Shown piece after piece: positions 25,101-37,296 of a stretch of 64,000 nucleotides of DNA. The position numbers and the translations under genes are program-made. Source of the DNA: Prunella strophiata (Eukaryota; Chordata; Aves; Passeriformes; Prunellidae); NCBI GenBank assembly GCA_036583965.1, contig JAZBQD010000014.1, positions 65,936,395 through 66,000,394 on the forward strand, in the 5' to 3' direction. Position 1 is the stretch's first letter. Every line of letters starts with the position of its first letter. The notes below the pieces were generated by a model, which saw only the letters and a list, made by a program, of their open reading frames with translations, was not told the DNA's origin and did no database searches.

Positions 25101-28100
25101 AACCACCCATCCAAAGTCGTGCAGGGCCAGCTGAGTGTCTGATCTTGCTGATTTTACCATCTGAAGGCAGAAAACAGGCTGTTCCATCACCCACTTACAC
25201 AGAAGCATTAAAAATTCCTGGGTTTTTTGTAATGACCCAGAAGTAATTCCACTGACGTGGAATTGCAGGATTCAAGCCACCTTTCAGTGTAAATACCAGC
25301 TGAGATAAAGACTGGGCAAGTGCTTTAAAAGCTTAGTATCTATACCAAAAAAAAGAAAAATCTCACAAGTGCAAAGAGTAATGATGACAGCTCTCTTCAA
25401 GCAAAGGCAGTTAATGTTTAATTACTCTAGATGCTGCTTTTTGCAGACCCAGTGGATCACACATGTTCCAGGTTACAAACCCAATATGAAATTCTCACAA
25501 CAGAACCCATGGTACAAGTGGGGATGTTTTACTACCTTTTTGCAAGAGCTCCTTTTTAAGCTACCAATATTAAAAGAATGTCTTATTTGTGCCAAAACCA
25601 GGGAGAGAAAACACTGCCACTGCCACCTCAGAAGGCTGACAAAGGTTGTCATAAGTTTCCAAAGATAATTTAAAATCTGTCAAACAAAGCCACAAGTGGA
25701 GAGAATAAAATTAAACCCAAGTAAAATAATTTTGACTTTTGATGACATTATTTAACTGAAGATCTTACATGCAGTAAAGGGACTGGACCCAACCAAGAAA
25801 GAAGAAGCTGCTCCACCCACCCCACCCCTGGGACCCCATTCTGCATAAGCTAGACTGCCACAACCAATGAATTCCTAAATTTAGGCAAATGCACCCAACT
25901 CTGTAGGGGCAGTGAATCCCACCCAGCCTCTTCATTGCCTCCAAAGGAACCAGTAATTCCTGGGAAACAGCAGCACTTCTCACAAATGCTCAAGGTGAAA
26001 GGATAATGAGTCCTTTCTTTTGTTCCCCCAAGACTTTGAAAGACCACCAAGTTTTATACTGTCCACATAAAGTACAGCCTCAGAGGAGAGCAAACCCAAA
26101 TTACATGCAAGAAATTGGTTTTGTTCAAGGCCCAAATTATTGTCTTGGGTTATTCTTTCTGCTACAGTCCTCTTCCCAGAAAAAATAAAGCTATCCAAAA
26201 TAAAAAACAACACAATTCCTTTGCCTGTGATGGAGAAAGTTACATTTCTGAGCACTCAGAGCTTATTTTAAAGGTTTCCTTGAATAAATAGGAACCTATT
26301 AATATATTGAGTTTTCTTACTGCATTTTAAAGGGCATTTCATGAAGGCTGGTGTTCCCTTATTGCAGCTTTCATGGAATGGAGAAAAATATTTATGGTGC
26401 ACCAACAGTGTGCTGAGCTAAATAGCTTTTTCCCTCTCACCCTGCCAAGATTCTCCTGCAAGGATGTTTTACAAAGTGGTTTAGCAGGGCTCTAACTGGT
26501 GCTGGTTGTGGTGGTGCTGGGTGGGTGCAGGACAGCAAGGCCAGGACCTCACCAGCTGCTGCTGCCCAGACTGGGCTGCCCCATCCAGGAGGAGACTCCC
26601 AGTGGTGTCCCAGCAGGGCTGAGGTCTGACCCACAGCTCCCACCCCATTCAGCTGCAGGGCACAGAGAGGTCTCCCTCCCAAAACCAAGGGCTCCTTTTG
26701 GCTGCTGCAACGAGCTCTGGGTGGGATTAGCAAACCTGGCCCTTTGCATTATGTAGAAATGTACAGAAATACAGAGGACTCAGGAGAACCCTTCTTGGTC
26801 ACCTTTCAGCAGCCCATACCTAGTAAAAAAGACATTAAGGGCTTAATATTTTTGCTCCTGCTGAAATCCCTTTGAGTTCACACCTCTAACAAGACTTTAG
26901 AGTGAACACATGGCACTGTGAATGAGCAAAGTAATCACATACTAAACAGGGTGAAGCTTTAATAAATGTTACAGTGAACTATGAATTTCCCTAAGTCACT
27001 AAGGAAAATTCACTTCAGGAAAATCTCTACACATATGAAGCACAGTCACTACAAACTTTGTTAATGGAAGTGTCTTGCAAGAATTATAAAGCTGCACTAA
27101 TACAATCTGAATGGAAATATCCAGATATTGGGATCCTACTTCATGAAGATGCCAATGATTTTCTAACACATTTTTGAGAACCCACGTGGTTTCTTGAGTA
27201 CAGCTGCTCTCTTACCCACAGCCCAGCTGAGCATCCTTTTCCCTTAGGGCTTAGAGCAGCCACAGGGTGAACAGTGAGACCTACAGCTATTCACCTTCCC
27301 TGCAAATTTATGAGACATTTGATGGGACATCCATCATCTAGCCCAGTTCATCAAAGTGGAAAAAGACAGAGTGTTTTACCTTCCAACTATATAACTTTGC
27401 ATAATAAAACTGTTTAGACTTGGAGATTTTTCTGATGAATGCCAAATGCTCTACAGCAGCAGCCTTCACCAGCAGATCTAAATCACACAGCTTAAATGAA
27501 AGCCTGCTTGCCAATTTATGCATGAACTTTACTTTTTTCCAGAATCAGAAAAAAAACCTGAATGCACTGTGCCTACAAAAAGGCTTTTTGAAACAGTACT
27601 GCTGCAGTGATTGGTAACACAATTCTATTCCTCTTGCATCTCACAGGTACAATTTTTTCCCCCAAGAAGACATGGAAATGAAGACATTCCTACAATTGCT
27701 TTCATTCATTTTTTGAAGGTGTTTAGAAAAGCTTTATCACTTCAGGGGCCACTCACTGTGCTGGCTTTAGTTCCTGAACTGATTTTCAAGAGGCACAAAC
27801 ACTGTGAGACATTAAAAAATATAATTAGCAGATAACACATGGCTAATGCTACAGATGTGTCTTCAAGGCAAGACCACGTTGTCTTATCTTTGGAGGGCTC
27901 TTGAGGGCAGCACAAATCCTCATCCTGCTCTGCAAATCCCACTCTGCTGGCAGCATGATGCTAAAAGGGCTGCTATTTTCTGACTCCCACTTACAGCACA
28001 GACTGCACAGGAGGGGGAAACTGCCTCACAGCTTTACAGTTTCTTACAGGTGCCTCTCTGATGTCCATCCACTGATGAATCTATACTACAAAACCCATCA

Positions 28101-28498
28101 CTGGCTGGTGCTGAGTGCTCAGAGACATTTCTGGAAGGTCTTTCTGCCTTGCTAGGGTTCCCTGCACACTGAAAGACAGGAACAGTTTCAGAAAACAAAA
28201 TGCATTTCAGTTGGGTTTACTCTGTTGTCCCACTTCTAGTGTTTTTGAGGTGGAGCTGTCCACCTCTATTTGAAGGGGTAGTTTTAGGAAAGGGATCAGA
28301 TTCTGGCTTTGTGCTCCCCACAAACATCATCTGCCAAACACAAGCATTGCAGCTGAGTTCCCAACATACTTGGATACAAGAGGGGAGATTCTCACCACAT
28401 TACCATGACAAAAACAACACCTTGCACAGTACATTCTGAACACCTCACATAGCCAGCTTTAATGAGTTAGATCTCAGCAGTGAGTTAGAAAGTAGGTC
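22118..28498. other. intronic stretch, low-complexity tracts only
   Basis: No gene recognised. There are T/A-rich runs at about 22877-22920 and 23185-23235. A pyrimidine-rich tract with long T runs lies at about 24500-24620 and ends in CAG|GT. That end resembles a plus-strand splice acceptor but lies on the non-gene strand and leads into no coding frame. No LTR ends or CR1 tails were seen. Confidence 0.5.
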
Positions 28499-28655
28499 AG
28501 GAACTCTTTGACAGATGGGGAAACCAGGACAGTGAGGTGCTGCAGCTTCTGCAAGGTCACAAAAAAGGCCAGTGCCACAGTCAGAAACAAACCCAAATTT
28601 CCCAAATTGTTATCTAGTGCTCTTCAACCCATTAGTCCACATCATCCCTAAAGCT
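28499..28655 (+). mobile_element. MIR-type SINE relic
   Basis: The run GACAGATGGGGAAACCAGGA, then CTGCAAGGTCAC, then AGTGCCACAGTCAGAA, then TGCTCTTCAACCCATTAGTCC follows the order of the MIR consensus: the 'acagatgaggaaactgag' box, the 'aaggtcaca' box, the 'gtggcagag' box and the 'tgctctttccactaca' box. It is heavily diverged, as expected for an element from early amniote history. Confidence 0.7.
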
Positions 28656-31600
28656 CAAGACTTTACAAGGTCTGACTCCTGAGTGGGTACCAGCATGGGA
28701 GCACCAGTCCTGCAGATAGCAGCAACAGCAGGGACACTGGGTCAAAGAAAGTGACAGGCAAAGTCAAAGGAGAACCTGCACTTTTGCCACTACCTTTCAT
28801 GTGAGCTCTTGCACACATGCACAGCCATGAGGGCTCTCTGTAATTAGGTTTTCAAACCCTGCCCATCCTGTAACCAAAGGCTACTCCAGCTCAAGGACAA
28901 TCCAGCCCTGCTGGGACACAAATATTTCAGGCTGGTGACCCACTTCTACTGAAACACTGAGCACACCCCTCTCCCTGCCTTCAATGGCATTTCATTTCTC
29001 GGCATGACCCTGCTTCTCCCTGTCACCACTGCATGTGTGAGGTCTGGAGAGGTAAAGGGGTCATAAGCATCTCAAAATTGGATGAATGCTGTCTCATTGA
29101 CATCAAAGGCCAACTCTCACTACTTTTATTGGGAACAGAGTTAGGGCACTACAGATAAATCCTGACCTATATAATTTTTGATGCTTGCCTGCACTTGTCG
29201 TGAGCAGAGACAGGGAATGCCAGGAAATGGAATTTCTATTGCATTTCACAGTTCAGACACAGACACAGCAACTGCAATAAAATCCACCATAAATACTGAT
29301 TCTACCTACTAGGAAGGACAGAGTGGAATATGGAGAGCTAAATCCAACAGGACAGCAGGCTACTCAAAAATAAGAATTTTATTGTGGATTTTAAGGAGAC
29401 AGCACATATTTTCCTATTTGCACCATCAGCAGAATTCTCATCTAGTGCATATCTGGTACTGCTTCTGCCACCAAAATCTTCACATCAGAACATATCTAGC
29501 TATGTTAAAGGCTTACAAGAAGACCATCAGCTTTACAGACACTGTAAGTGACATGTTAACATCATTTATTTTGACTATTTGTTAGGCAGTTTTGTGTAAA
29601 GGCTTCAGGAAGATCTAGAAGTGTATTCCACATCCTTCCAGGATGAATGGGGACACAAATATAAAGCCAAAAACTCTTTTTCTCCCAATCTGCAACTTTT
29701 GATATATTTGCAGACACACCAACAATACATTGAGGGACCCAACATGGACAGAGGCCCCAATTTTTGCCTGAAATATGCTTTCTGTAATAAACTGTATTAA
29801 TCTTGATATGAAATTATGTAGGTATTAGGTTGTCCAATGTTCCAACTCTGCTCTCATTTATTTCAGAAAAAAAAAAAAAAAAGTGGACATAATACCTTGC
29901 TGACACACTGTGATTTGTCCCTATAGACCACGATGCACACAAGTACCCAACAAGAGCCACAGCAGAAACAGATGCCAGCAGATGGTATTATCCTGAACAA
30001 AATCAATTAAGGACATTTACAATATGTCAAAAGTGCAGCTACAGAAACAAAGTGTAGACCTGTACATCTGTTTCTTAATGAAGCCATGAGTATTTGACAG
30101 TTAGCCAGCAAACCACAATCTAAACACTACAGCAACAGCAATAATAGATAAGGAAATACCAGACATATTCAGATTCTTCAACAGTCACCACAACATACAA
30201 GATGCTGAGCAGAAAGTGAATAACCAGATACTACTGGAAGTCCATATGTCATGCATTAATGTAGCTAAAATATAAGCATACGAGTTTTCAGTATCACAGA
30301 TTTTGTAAGGACGTGATTTGCTCAGAATTTATAGCGAACAGAAGTCACATGGTAACCATAAGCTAAGAAATGCTATTCTCTTCCATAACACAATCCTCTG
30401 GTGTATTTAAAAGGCATCTTGGAACCCTGTCACCTTGACTGAAATAAAAAGAAAAGCACTCACAATTCCCTAAAAGTTGTTCATGACATCTCTGTTGAGA
30501 ACACGGTGACAATGCAAGAGGCATGATGAGATACACAGTCAAGTATGTCAATGGCATCTTGTAGATTATATGAGATACAAATGGACTGAGGGAATTCAGG
30601 AGTTATTTGTGCAGGGGACAAAAATCTCTGAGTTCCCCATGAAGAAGACAAGAGGTAAAAACATTTTAGAGGGAGGGAAAAATTATCTCTTGTGTGTCAC
30701 AGCTTCACTCAAAGTATTGAGGACTCATTTAGGGAAGAAAAGGGTAAGAGCAGTGAACACCTGCTGCTGAACATGGCACTGTGACCACTGGGACAGCTGT
30801 TATCAGTGTTTGCTGCAGGTTTCCACCACTACAAACAGGGATGGGATTGTCCCAGCCAGAGTCTGTTGCAGCACAATGAAAGCTCTGGTATTAAAAGAGG
30901 TGATGGCATCAACTCCAGGTACAATGGTTGCTATTTAGCTCCTAGGGAACTCATACCAAGTTTCTCCTACGTTAGCTGCCAAATGAATAAAATATTCAGA
31001 AATATTTACATTAAGTGTTAATAAGGGCTGAGGGATAGGTTTCTTTAAGGACCATGGGAAAATACAGCCTCAGCAGTGAAAAACATACTTACACTGCACA
31101 TCAGAGCAATGCATCATTCATTTTTACTGAGGCCCAGACGACAGCCTCATTAGACCAGAGATGGATTAAAGACAAATGATCTGGTGAGTAATGTCACTAT
31201 GGGCCATGTAGCACTTCATCCAAGCAGTACCACTGAGAACAGATGACTGGGCAGGGATTGTAAGGGTGAAAAACATAAGGCTTTAGAATGGCATTCCATG
31301 GGGGGGACAAAAAAAAAAAAAAAGTGCTGCATATTTACATTTAATCTACATAAATTGATTTTTGTCGTGTTACCTGTCAAACCACTGAATAAACTGAAAA
31401 ATTGCTAAAGCAGCACTGATAGAGACGTGACAGATTATTCAAGCATTGTGATTCTTTGTTCTCATATATCTCATTAAGAAATGATGATTGGTTCCATTTA
31501 CAGCTCTTAAGTTGAATTCAGTAACCACTGACACATGAACTCAACCTGGCATCTACTAATTTTTTATTGTTCTCAAGCAGGAATTGTTCCTGCCAAAGTC

Positions 31601-34600
31601 ACTCTTGTAAACCATTTCAGTGCAGTGGCTGATGATTTTTTAACGATGCAAACACAGAAGGGGAAAAAAAACTCCAGCTGACTTCTCCACTGATTTACTG
31701 CATCTATGGAATGAAAAGAAATAAAACTTCTTGTATTCCGTACTTCTCCCCTTCCCCCACCTCCTTTTTAGAGAACTATTTTCAACCTGTATTATTTCAT
31801 TAAATAAATTCTCAGCACGTCCCTGCTAACAGCTGAGCTGGCAGAAGATGGGAACTGTCCTGTGGGATGGGTTCAGCCCCTTCCTCTTCTGTTGTGGGGT
31901 TGCAGCTTGTTCCTTCCCAGCCTTATAACTTTATAATGATGTTTGAAAGCTGAGAGTAAGGAGAGTAAAATGCTGCTATTCCAGCCTGCTGCTGAGTAGC
32001 AGGGGCTTCTCTTGACTCACACAGGAAAACCTCCAAGCTGTGGAAATCAAATCGGAATTTTACAGCAACATTGAGATGCTACAAATTATTGAAGAGAAAA
32101 TAAGAGAGAACCAGTTGTGCTTTTGTGTGCTGTCCTCTGACTTGGAAGAACTACTGTGACCACAAAGCCAACACACATCTAAGTACACATTTTACAGGCA
32201 CCCTCCAAAGCCAAAAGTGAAGGTTTTAGACAAGAGGTGGAAAGCAGGGATTTGCTGTAGCAGAGGTAACATGGAGATGGAGGACAGGAGGAGAGGGAAG
32301 GACCATTGTGCTTTTAATTTCCCATTTGTCTGGGTTCATCCCTGTTAGCTAACTAAGCACAGGGGCACTACACAGTTTCTGCCTTCCCCTAAATGTAACC
32401 CAAATATGAAGAGAAATTCAAACTACAGAATAAATTAACAATATTCTTAAACAGCTTTTGCCAAATGGCACAAGTCATTGTCTATGCATTCATCAGTGAA
32501 GCCAAACAACAGTGCTGTTTGGCAAAAAAAAATGCTATTTATGGCTCTCTATATATCACAATATAAATAGTATTTTTAATATGTGGGCATACATACATTT
32601 ATACACATTTTATAGATATATAATACTATACACACACACACAGACACTGTATCTACTTATATGTATATAGAGGGCTCCTCCACCTTCCTCACAAACACAG
32701 TGGCAGTGCAAGACAAAGGATGTCACAACACCTCACAATCTCCAGGGCAAACACTGGCACTGAAGCTGCCACTCATTTTAGTGGGCATTGAAAATTATGA
32801 AAGTGCACTGGTGCAGGACAGCTGTCCTGTCCAAAAGACCCATGTCTATGAATTTTTCCAGCTCATGAACAAGGAGGAGGACTGAAAAGTCTCTAGAGTC
32901 AATTAAGCTGCAGCTGAATCCCATTGCTCTGCTTTGCCCCTTTGCTCTCCTTCCATCTTCCCCCTCACCTGCAGAATCAGCCTGTTCTCAGCTTTAGTGC
33001 CTGTTATGTTCCCTTCCAACAGCAGCAAAAGGGAACACGTTTGCTTTCTGGGCACAAATCATCTCAGCTGTTACTCAGGAATCCTGTAATCACTCTCATT
33101 GCTTTCCATTAAAAATACAAGATTCATCAGAGACACTCCTTCAATGGACTTGCCTACAAAGCTCTCCAAAGGTTTTTTTCTTTCAGGGTCTCTCTCTTAA
33201 GAGCATAAAATTTATGTCTATGACATAAATTACATGGCTGTGGACAGGAAAATTAGCCAGTAAAATTACTCCAGATACACCTTAACATGCCCAAGATCAG
33301 AAGTCTCCCTGCATCCTGCAGTATCCTCTGGACCCTGTGCTTTTGAGAACCATTTTTTTCAGCTCATTTCTTGGTACATTCTCCCCTGACACCTGAATAT
33401 ATGCCTCCTCCTTCCTAAAAGGCATAAGTCAAACCTGTGACAGGAGAAATTTCCCTTCCTTCTAAATTATTCCTCTTGTGCTCCAGTGCCTGGGTCATTA
33501 GGCCAAAAGGAGCCACACTGTTTTTCTGCTCCATTAATGTTTTTATCTAAGCATCTTCTCATGGTGCTTCAAGCAACTTGGCTAACAAGCTGTGTGTTGT
33601 TTACCCCCCTCTTCTCTCCCTAGAAGAGATAAGAGGGGTTTGTGCTGTTTCATGGTGCTTTTTTTACATTTGAGAGCATTTTATTTTGGGAGGGAGAGCT
33701 TGTTTGCTTTGCAGTGTTCAGGTTGCTATGTAATTATGCTAGAGAAGGTGTCTCAAAACACTATGGCTTACACCCAGAGAAGGAGGTGGTGTTTTTATGA
33801 TGCTCATCATCAGCCCATGGAAAAGCTTAACAGTGTCAGATTTTCCCCTCAAAAAAAGTTGAACAAATTAATTACACCCCTGAGGCAAGAAATCCCATTA
33901 AAGCAGGGGTGTAGGGCAGATGCTGATCCCAGAGCTTTAGATAGTCCTTAAGATAGCTCAGGCTGCAGCTACAAAATGTCCCAAAGTGAAAGACAAAGCC
34001 TTTGAGTTTGTACAGGTGTTATTCAAGAAAACAGCATAGAGAGCACAAATCAAGTTTAATGAGCTCACAGTGTCTTGTGCCACTGGCAGCACACACCAAG
34101 CCCTTTGCTATGCCTAAAATTTCCAAAACACCACAGGCTCCATGGCTGGGCATGAGTTACTTACACTGAGAGGCAGGAGAAGACAAGAGTGAGCAGAGGG
34201 AGGAAATCTCCAAGCCAACTCAAAATAACAGTGAAGGATTATCCAGGGATGCTCCAGCAATCTCAGCTATGGCTGAATTTGATCAGCAACCTGTGCCTTC
34301 CCCAGAGGAGTTTTCCATGTGGCTGCAAAGCCTCCAAGTGCTCTCCTCTCCCTTCAGCTCTCTGTCTGTGTTGTTTGCATTTTCTATGTAATTTTGGGTC
34401 TTTTCCCAGTTTTTCATCCAATAGATTCCATCATTTCTGCCCTTGCCCATCACAGTGGGGCAGTAGGGTCACAGTTGGTGAGTTTGTATGGAAAACATGC
34501 CTGCTTGAAGCTTGGTCCTTTGAATTATTTAAGCTGGGCTGGGAGGCTGGGATCCTGCTGGGAGCAATCCCACATCTCCCCAAGAACTGCCTGGACTGTT

Positions 34601-35499
34601 CCAGCTCTTTATAGCTCTGGGCAGCTCTGGATTCCTCTGAGCAGCTGAAACAACACAGCAATAAAGCACCCACGCTGTTACCAACAGCCCAGAGACACTG
34701 CTTTGCATCTTCAAACCTTAGCTAGTAAAAATGATTTATATGTGATGGCCCTGCGAGAATCACATACAAATAAATATATTTTGAGGACATTGGTGCTGAC
34801 ACAGTGCCCACTACTAAAAAGAAGCAGGACCCTGCATAAGGCTGGAGTTAAGATTCAGATGTAATTCCCAATTTTTGGGTGTTCAGGCTTGAAAGAACAT
34901 ATCTTCAAATCCTCAACCTCTCATTAAGAGCAAGAAAATGAGAAGAATCCTGCAGAAAAAAAAAAGTGCAAAGGAAAGGATCTAGTGGGGAGATGCCACA
35001 ATTCTTTACCCTGTTGCTGCTCCTCTTCATTTGCATCATTACCTCATTTTTGTTCCCTCCTGGAGACTCTAAGACTGAAAGTGTTTGGTTTATCTCCAAT
35101 TGGGAATATAAGAAAATCAAAACAAAAATAAAAATAGAAATAAATCTTCAATACAACTAAACCAGCATGTTTTCTCTCATGTGCTTCTCCTCATCTCACT
35201 CTTGAAAAAGGTATTTTAAGAGCTAATCTTATGCAGTCCTGTTATCCTAAACTGTTGATATTTAAACTGTGACCCATGATATTGCTCAGGGAAAGATCAA
35301 GCAAAATCATTGCTTTTTGAGCTATTGTTGCAGAGGATGCCCAGCACTGTGCTCAGCTGTTCTACACATTGATCAGATCCAAAACAGAGATTCCCAGTAG
35401 CTTTTTCTTAGCACATCCAGTGTTTAAAAAAATATTAAGAAAAAAGGCTTTTTAACTCAGCCAAAAAATTCTGCTTAAGAGTATTATTTTGATTTAACC
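28656..35499. other. intronic stretch, simple repeats only
   Basis: No gene or interspersed repeat recognised. It contains A-runs near 29867-29882 and 31309-31323. An AT- and CA-rich tract lies at about 32540-32660, with ACACACACAC near 32631-32642 and TATATA units. The remainder is unremarkable intronic DNA. Confidence 0.5.
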
Positions 35500-36110
35500 T
35501 TATGCAATCTGTTTGGTGAGTAATTCTGGCATAAAACTCAATATGCAGCTTTCAACATGGAAACATCAGTGAAAGGGCCTTCAAAAGTTTATTAACAATC
35601 TGTTATTTATAGCTTTCTTTTTCAAAAGTGATTGGCACAACATTTGTAGGAAAATTACAGGAACCGCCAAGTCAAATAATAAAAAAACATATTGGTGTTA
35701 AGATTTGATGGAAAGGTTTTAAGGAACACTATGATTGCTAGAAATGAGACATATTCTCATTGCTAAGCCAGCTATTTGTCACTCAACAACAGCCCAATCA
35801 CACACATATGTTTGCAAATTATTGTTACTGTTGTTAATTATTATTTACAGAGAAGCACTGAAATGCAAGGTGGTTTGAATGCCAATGAAAATGACAGATC
35901 ACTGCCCCGAGGAATTTTTTATCCCTCCTTTCACTCATTACCTGTTTACTAACAGCACCTGCTTAGTTCTAACTTGTTTTCCTGCTATCTAAAATGACTA
36001 GAAAATTAGGTCCTATTAAGTAATCATGAATATAAACTGTGAGTCACTGGTTAAGTGAATACCATTACTGGCAATAAATTCAGAATCCTATTATAAATGC
36101 CTGTTATTGT
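35500..36110. promoter_or_regulatory. candidate conserved non-coding element
   Basis: AT-rich, repeat-free stretch with clustered developmental-type motifs. TTTGCAAATTATTGTT near 35811 combines an octamer-like POU site with SOX ATTGTT. GTTAATTATTATTTACA near 35831 combines homeodomain and forkhead-like sites, and CTGTTTACTAACAG near 35942 is forkhead-like. It lacks coding potential. Motif density in AT-rich DNA is weak evidence on its own, so this is an inference. Confidence 0.35.
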
Positions 36111-36189
36111 CAAGCATACCAAAACAATACTACTTTATTCAATATTAATTGTATCCTTGGATGCTTGGAAGGATTAAGTAACCCCAGCC

Positions 36190-36667
36190 AATGTTCTGCA
36201 CGTAGCCAGGAGAACTGCGTGTGAAGGACAACAAAAATAATTGAGGTCAGTAACCAAGGTGGAAGAGAAAAAGAGGCAAAAAGGAAGGAAGACATACACA
36301 GAGAGAGATCTCAGCTCCTGTGTGAAAGCAGATGGAGGGTGAAGGAAGCAGACAGGCTGCTCCAGATGGCGGGAGCGGCGGCGAGGAAGGCTCTCACACC
36401 CACTGTGTTGTGGCTGTGATGGGAACAAGAGACTTTTGGTTCAAGGATTGCTGTGGGGCTCCAAAGAGTTGGGTTCAGCTCTGTCCACCACCTCTCCACC
36501 CTCTGGGTTTTGCTTGTTGGGAGCTTTTGGGGTGTCAGCTACCGCTGTGGCTGCCAAAAAACACCGATGGTTTTGTGCCCTGCACAAAGAGAAGTTGTGG
36601 AATAGATATTTGTTATATTGAAGTCTGGAGGACTGAGATGAAGTGTTGGCCAAGGCAAGGATCACAT
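36190..36667. other. unassigned segment with a small CpG-dense patch
   Basis: It contains GATGGCGGGAGCGGCGGCGA at about 36364-36383, a local CpG patch in otherwise CpG-poor intron. A 147-codon plus-strand frame (36332-36775) runs through it into LTR copy C and shows no recognised domain. It could be an unrecognised repeat or a decayed regulatory site. Confidence 0.3.
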
Positions 36668-36673
36668 TTTCCT

Positions 36674-37290
36674 TGTCAGAACCCAGGACATCCCTCTGGC
36701 TGCCCTGGATGGCTCCAGCCCCTGGCAGGGGCTCAGAGGCCCTTGGCACAGAGCCCAAGACCCCTGTGCCTTTGATCTTGAGCCATGGAGAAAAATTATC
36801 AACCTTATATGAAGAGTTGCAAGCCACAAAAGTTAAGTAGAGTAGTAATTAGCTTGTGAAAAAGTAGAATTTTGGGGTTTTTTAGAATAAGGGTTCAGGG
36901 GTCAAGATGGAGGAATTTGGGTGTGTTCTGTCCTTCTTTTTTCTTCTTCACAGCCTCCATCTTCTGGGTGATGGTGGCACTTTTGGATTGGTTTACAGTA
37001 GAGTTGGACTGTGTAACACAGGTGATAGGTATTGGAAAATAACTGTAAATAATGTACAGGTAGTTTTTAGTATAAAAAGACAACACTGCCCCAGAGGTGG
37101 GCAGTGTGCCTGGGACTGACCTGCTGAACAGACCTGGGCTGGTCAGGGAGAAAATTTGTTAGATAAGGAAAAATAAACAACCTTGAAAACTGCACAAGAA
37201 GCTCCTGACTCCTTCTTTGCTTCTCGGGCCAGAACATAGAGACTTTCTAACTGATTGGGGTCATCTCGAGCTCCTGAGAAATCTCTGACA
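36674..37290 (+). mobile_element. solo LTR, ~620-bp family, copy C
   Basis: A 617-bp LTR starting TGTCAGAACCC and ending AATCTCTGACA. The perfect 6-bp duplication TTTCCT lies at 36668-36673 and 37291-37296. A TATA box lies at 37071 and AATAAA at 37172-37177. It is the same family and orientation as copy A and lies antisense to CAMK1D. Confidence 0.93.
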
Positions 37291-37296
37291 TTTCCT

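Noticed and set aside
34580..34690. TTTATAGC followed by CAATAAAGCACCC as another LTR
   Set aside because: The promoter and poly(A)-like words are suggestive, but no TG/CA ends with matching target duplication could be found.
11266..37290. LTR copies A, B and C as ends of one or more proviruses
   Set aside because: Each has its own different 6-bp duplication, orientations are mixed, and no gag, pol, env or primer-binding site lies between them.
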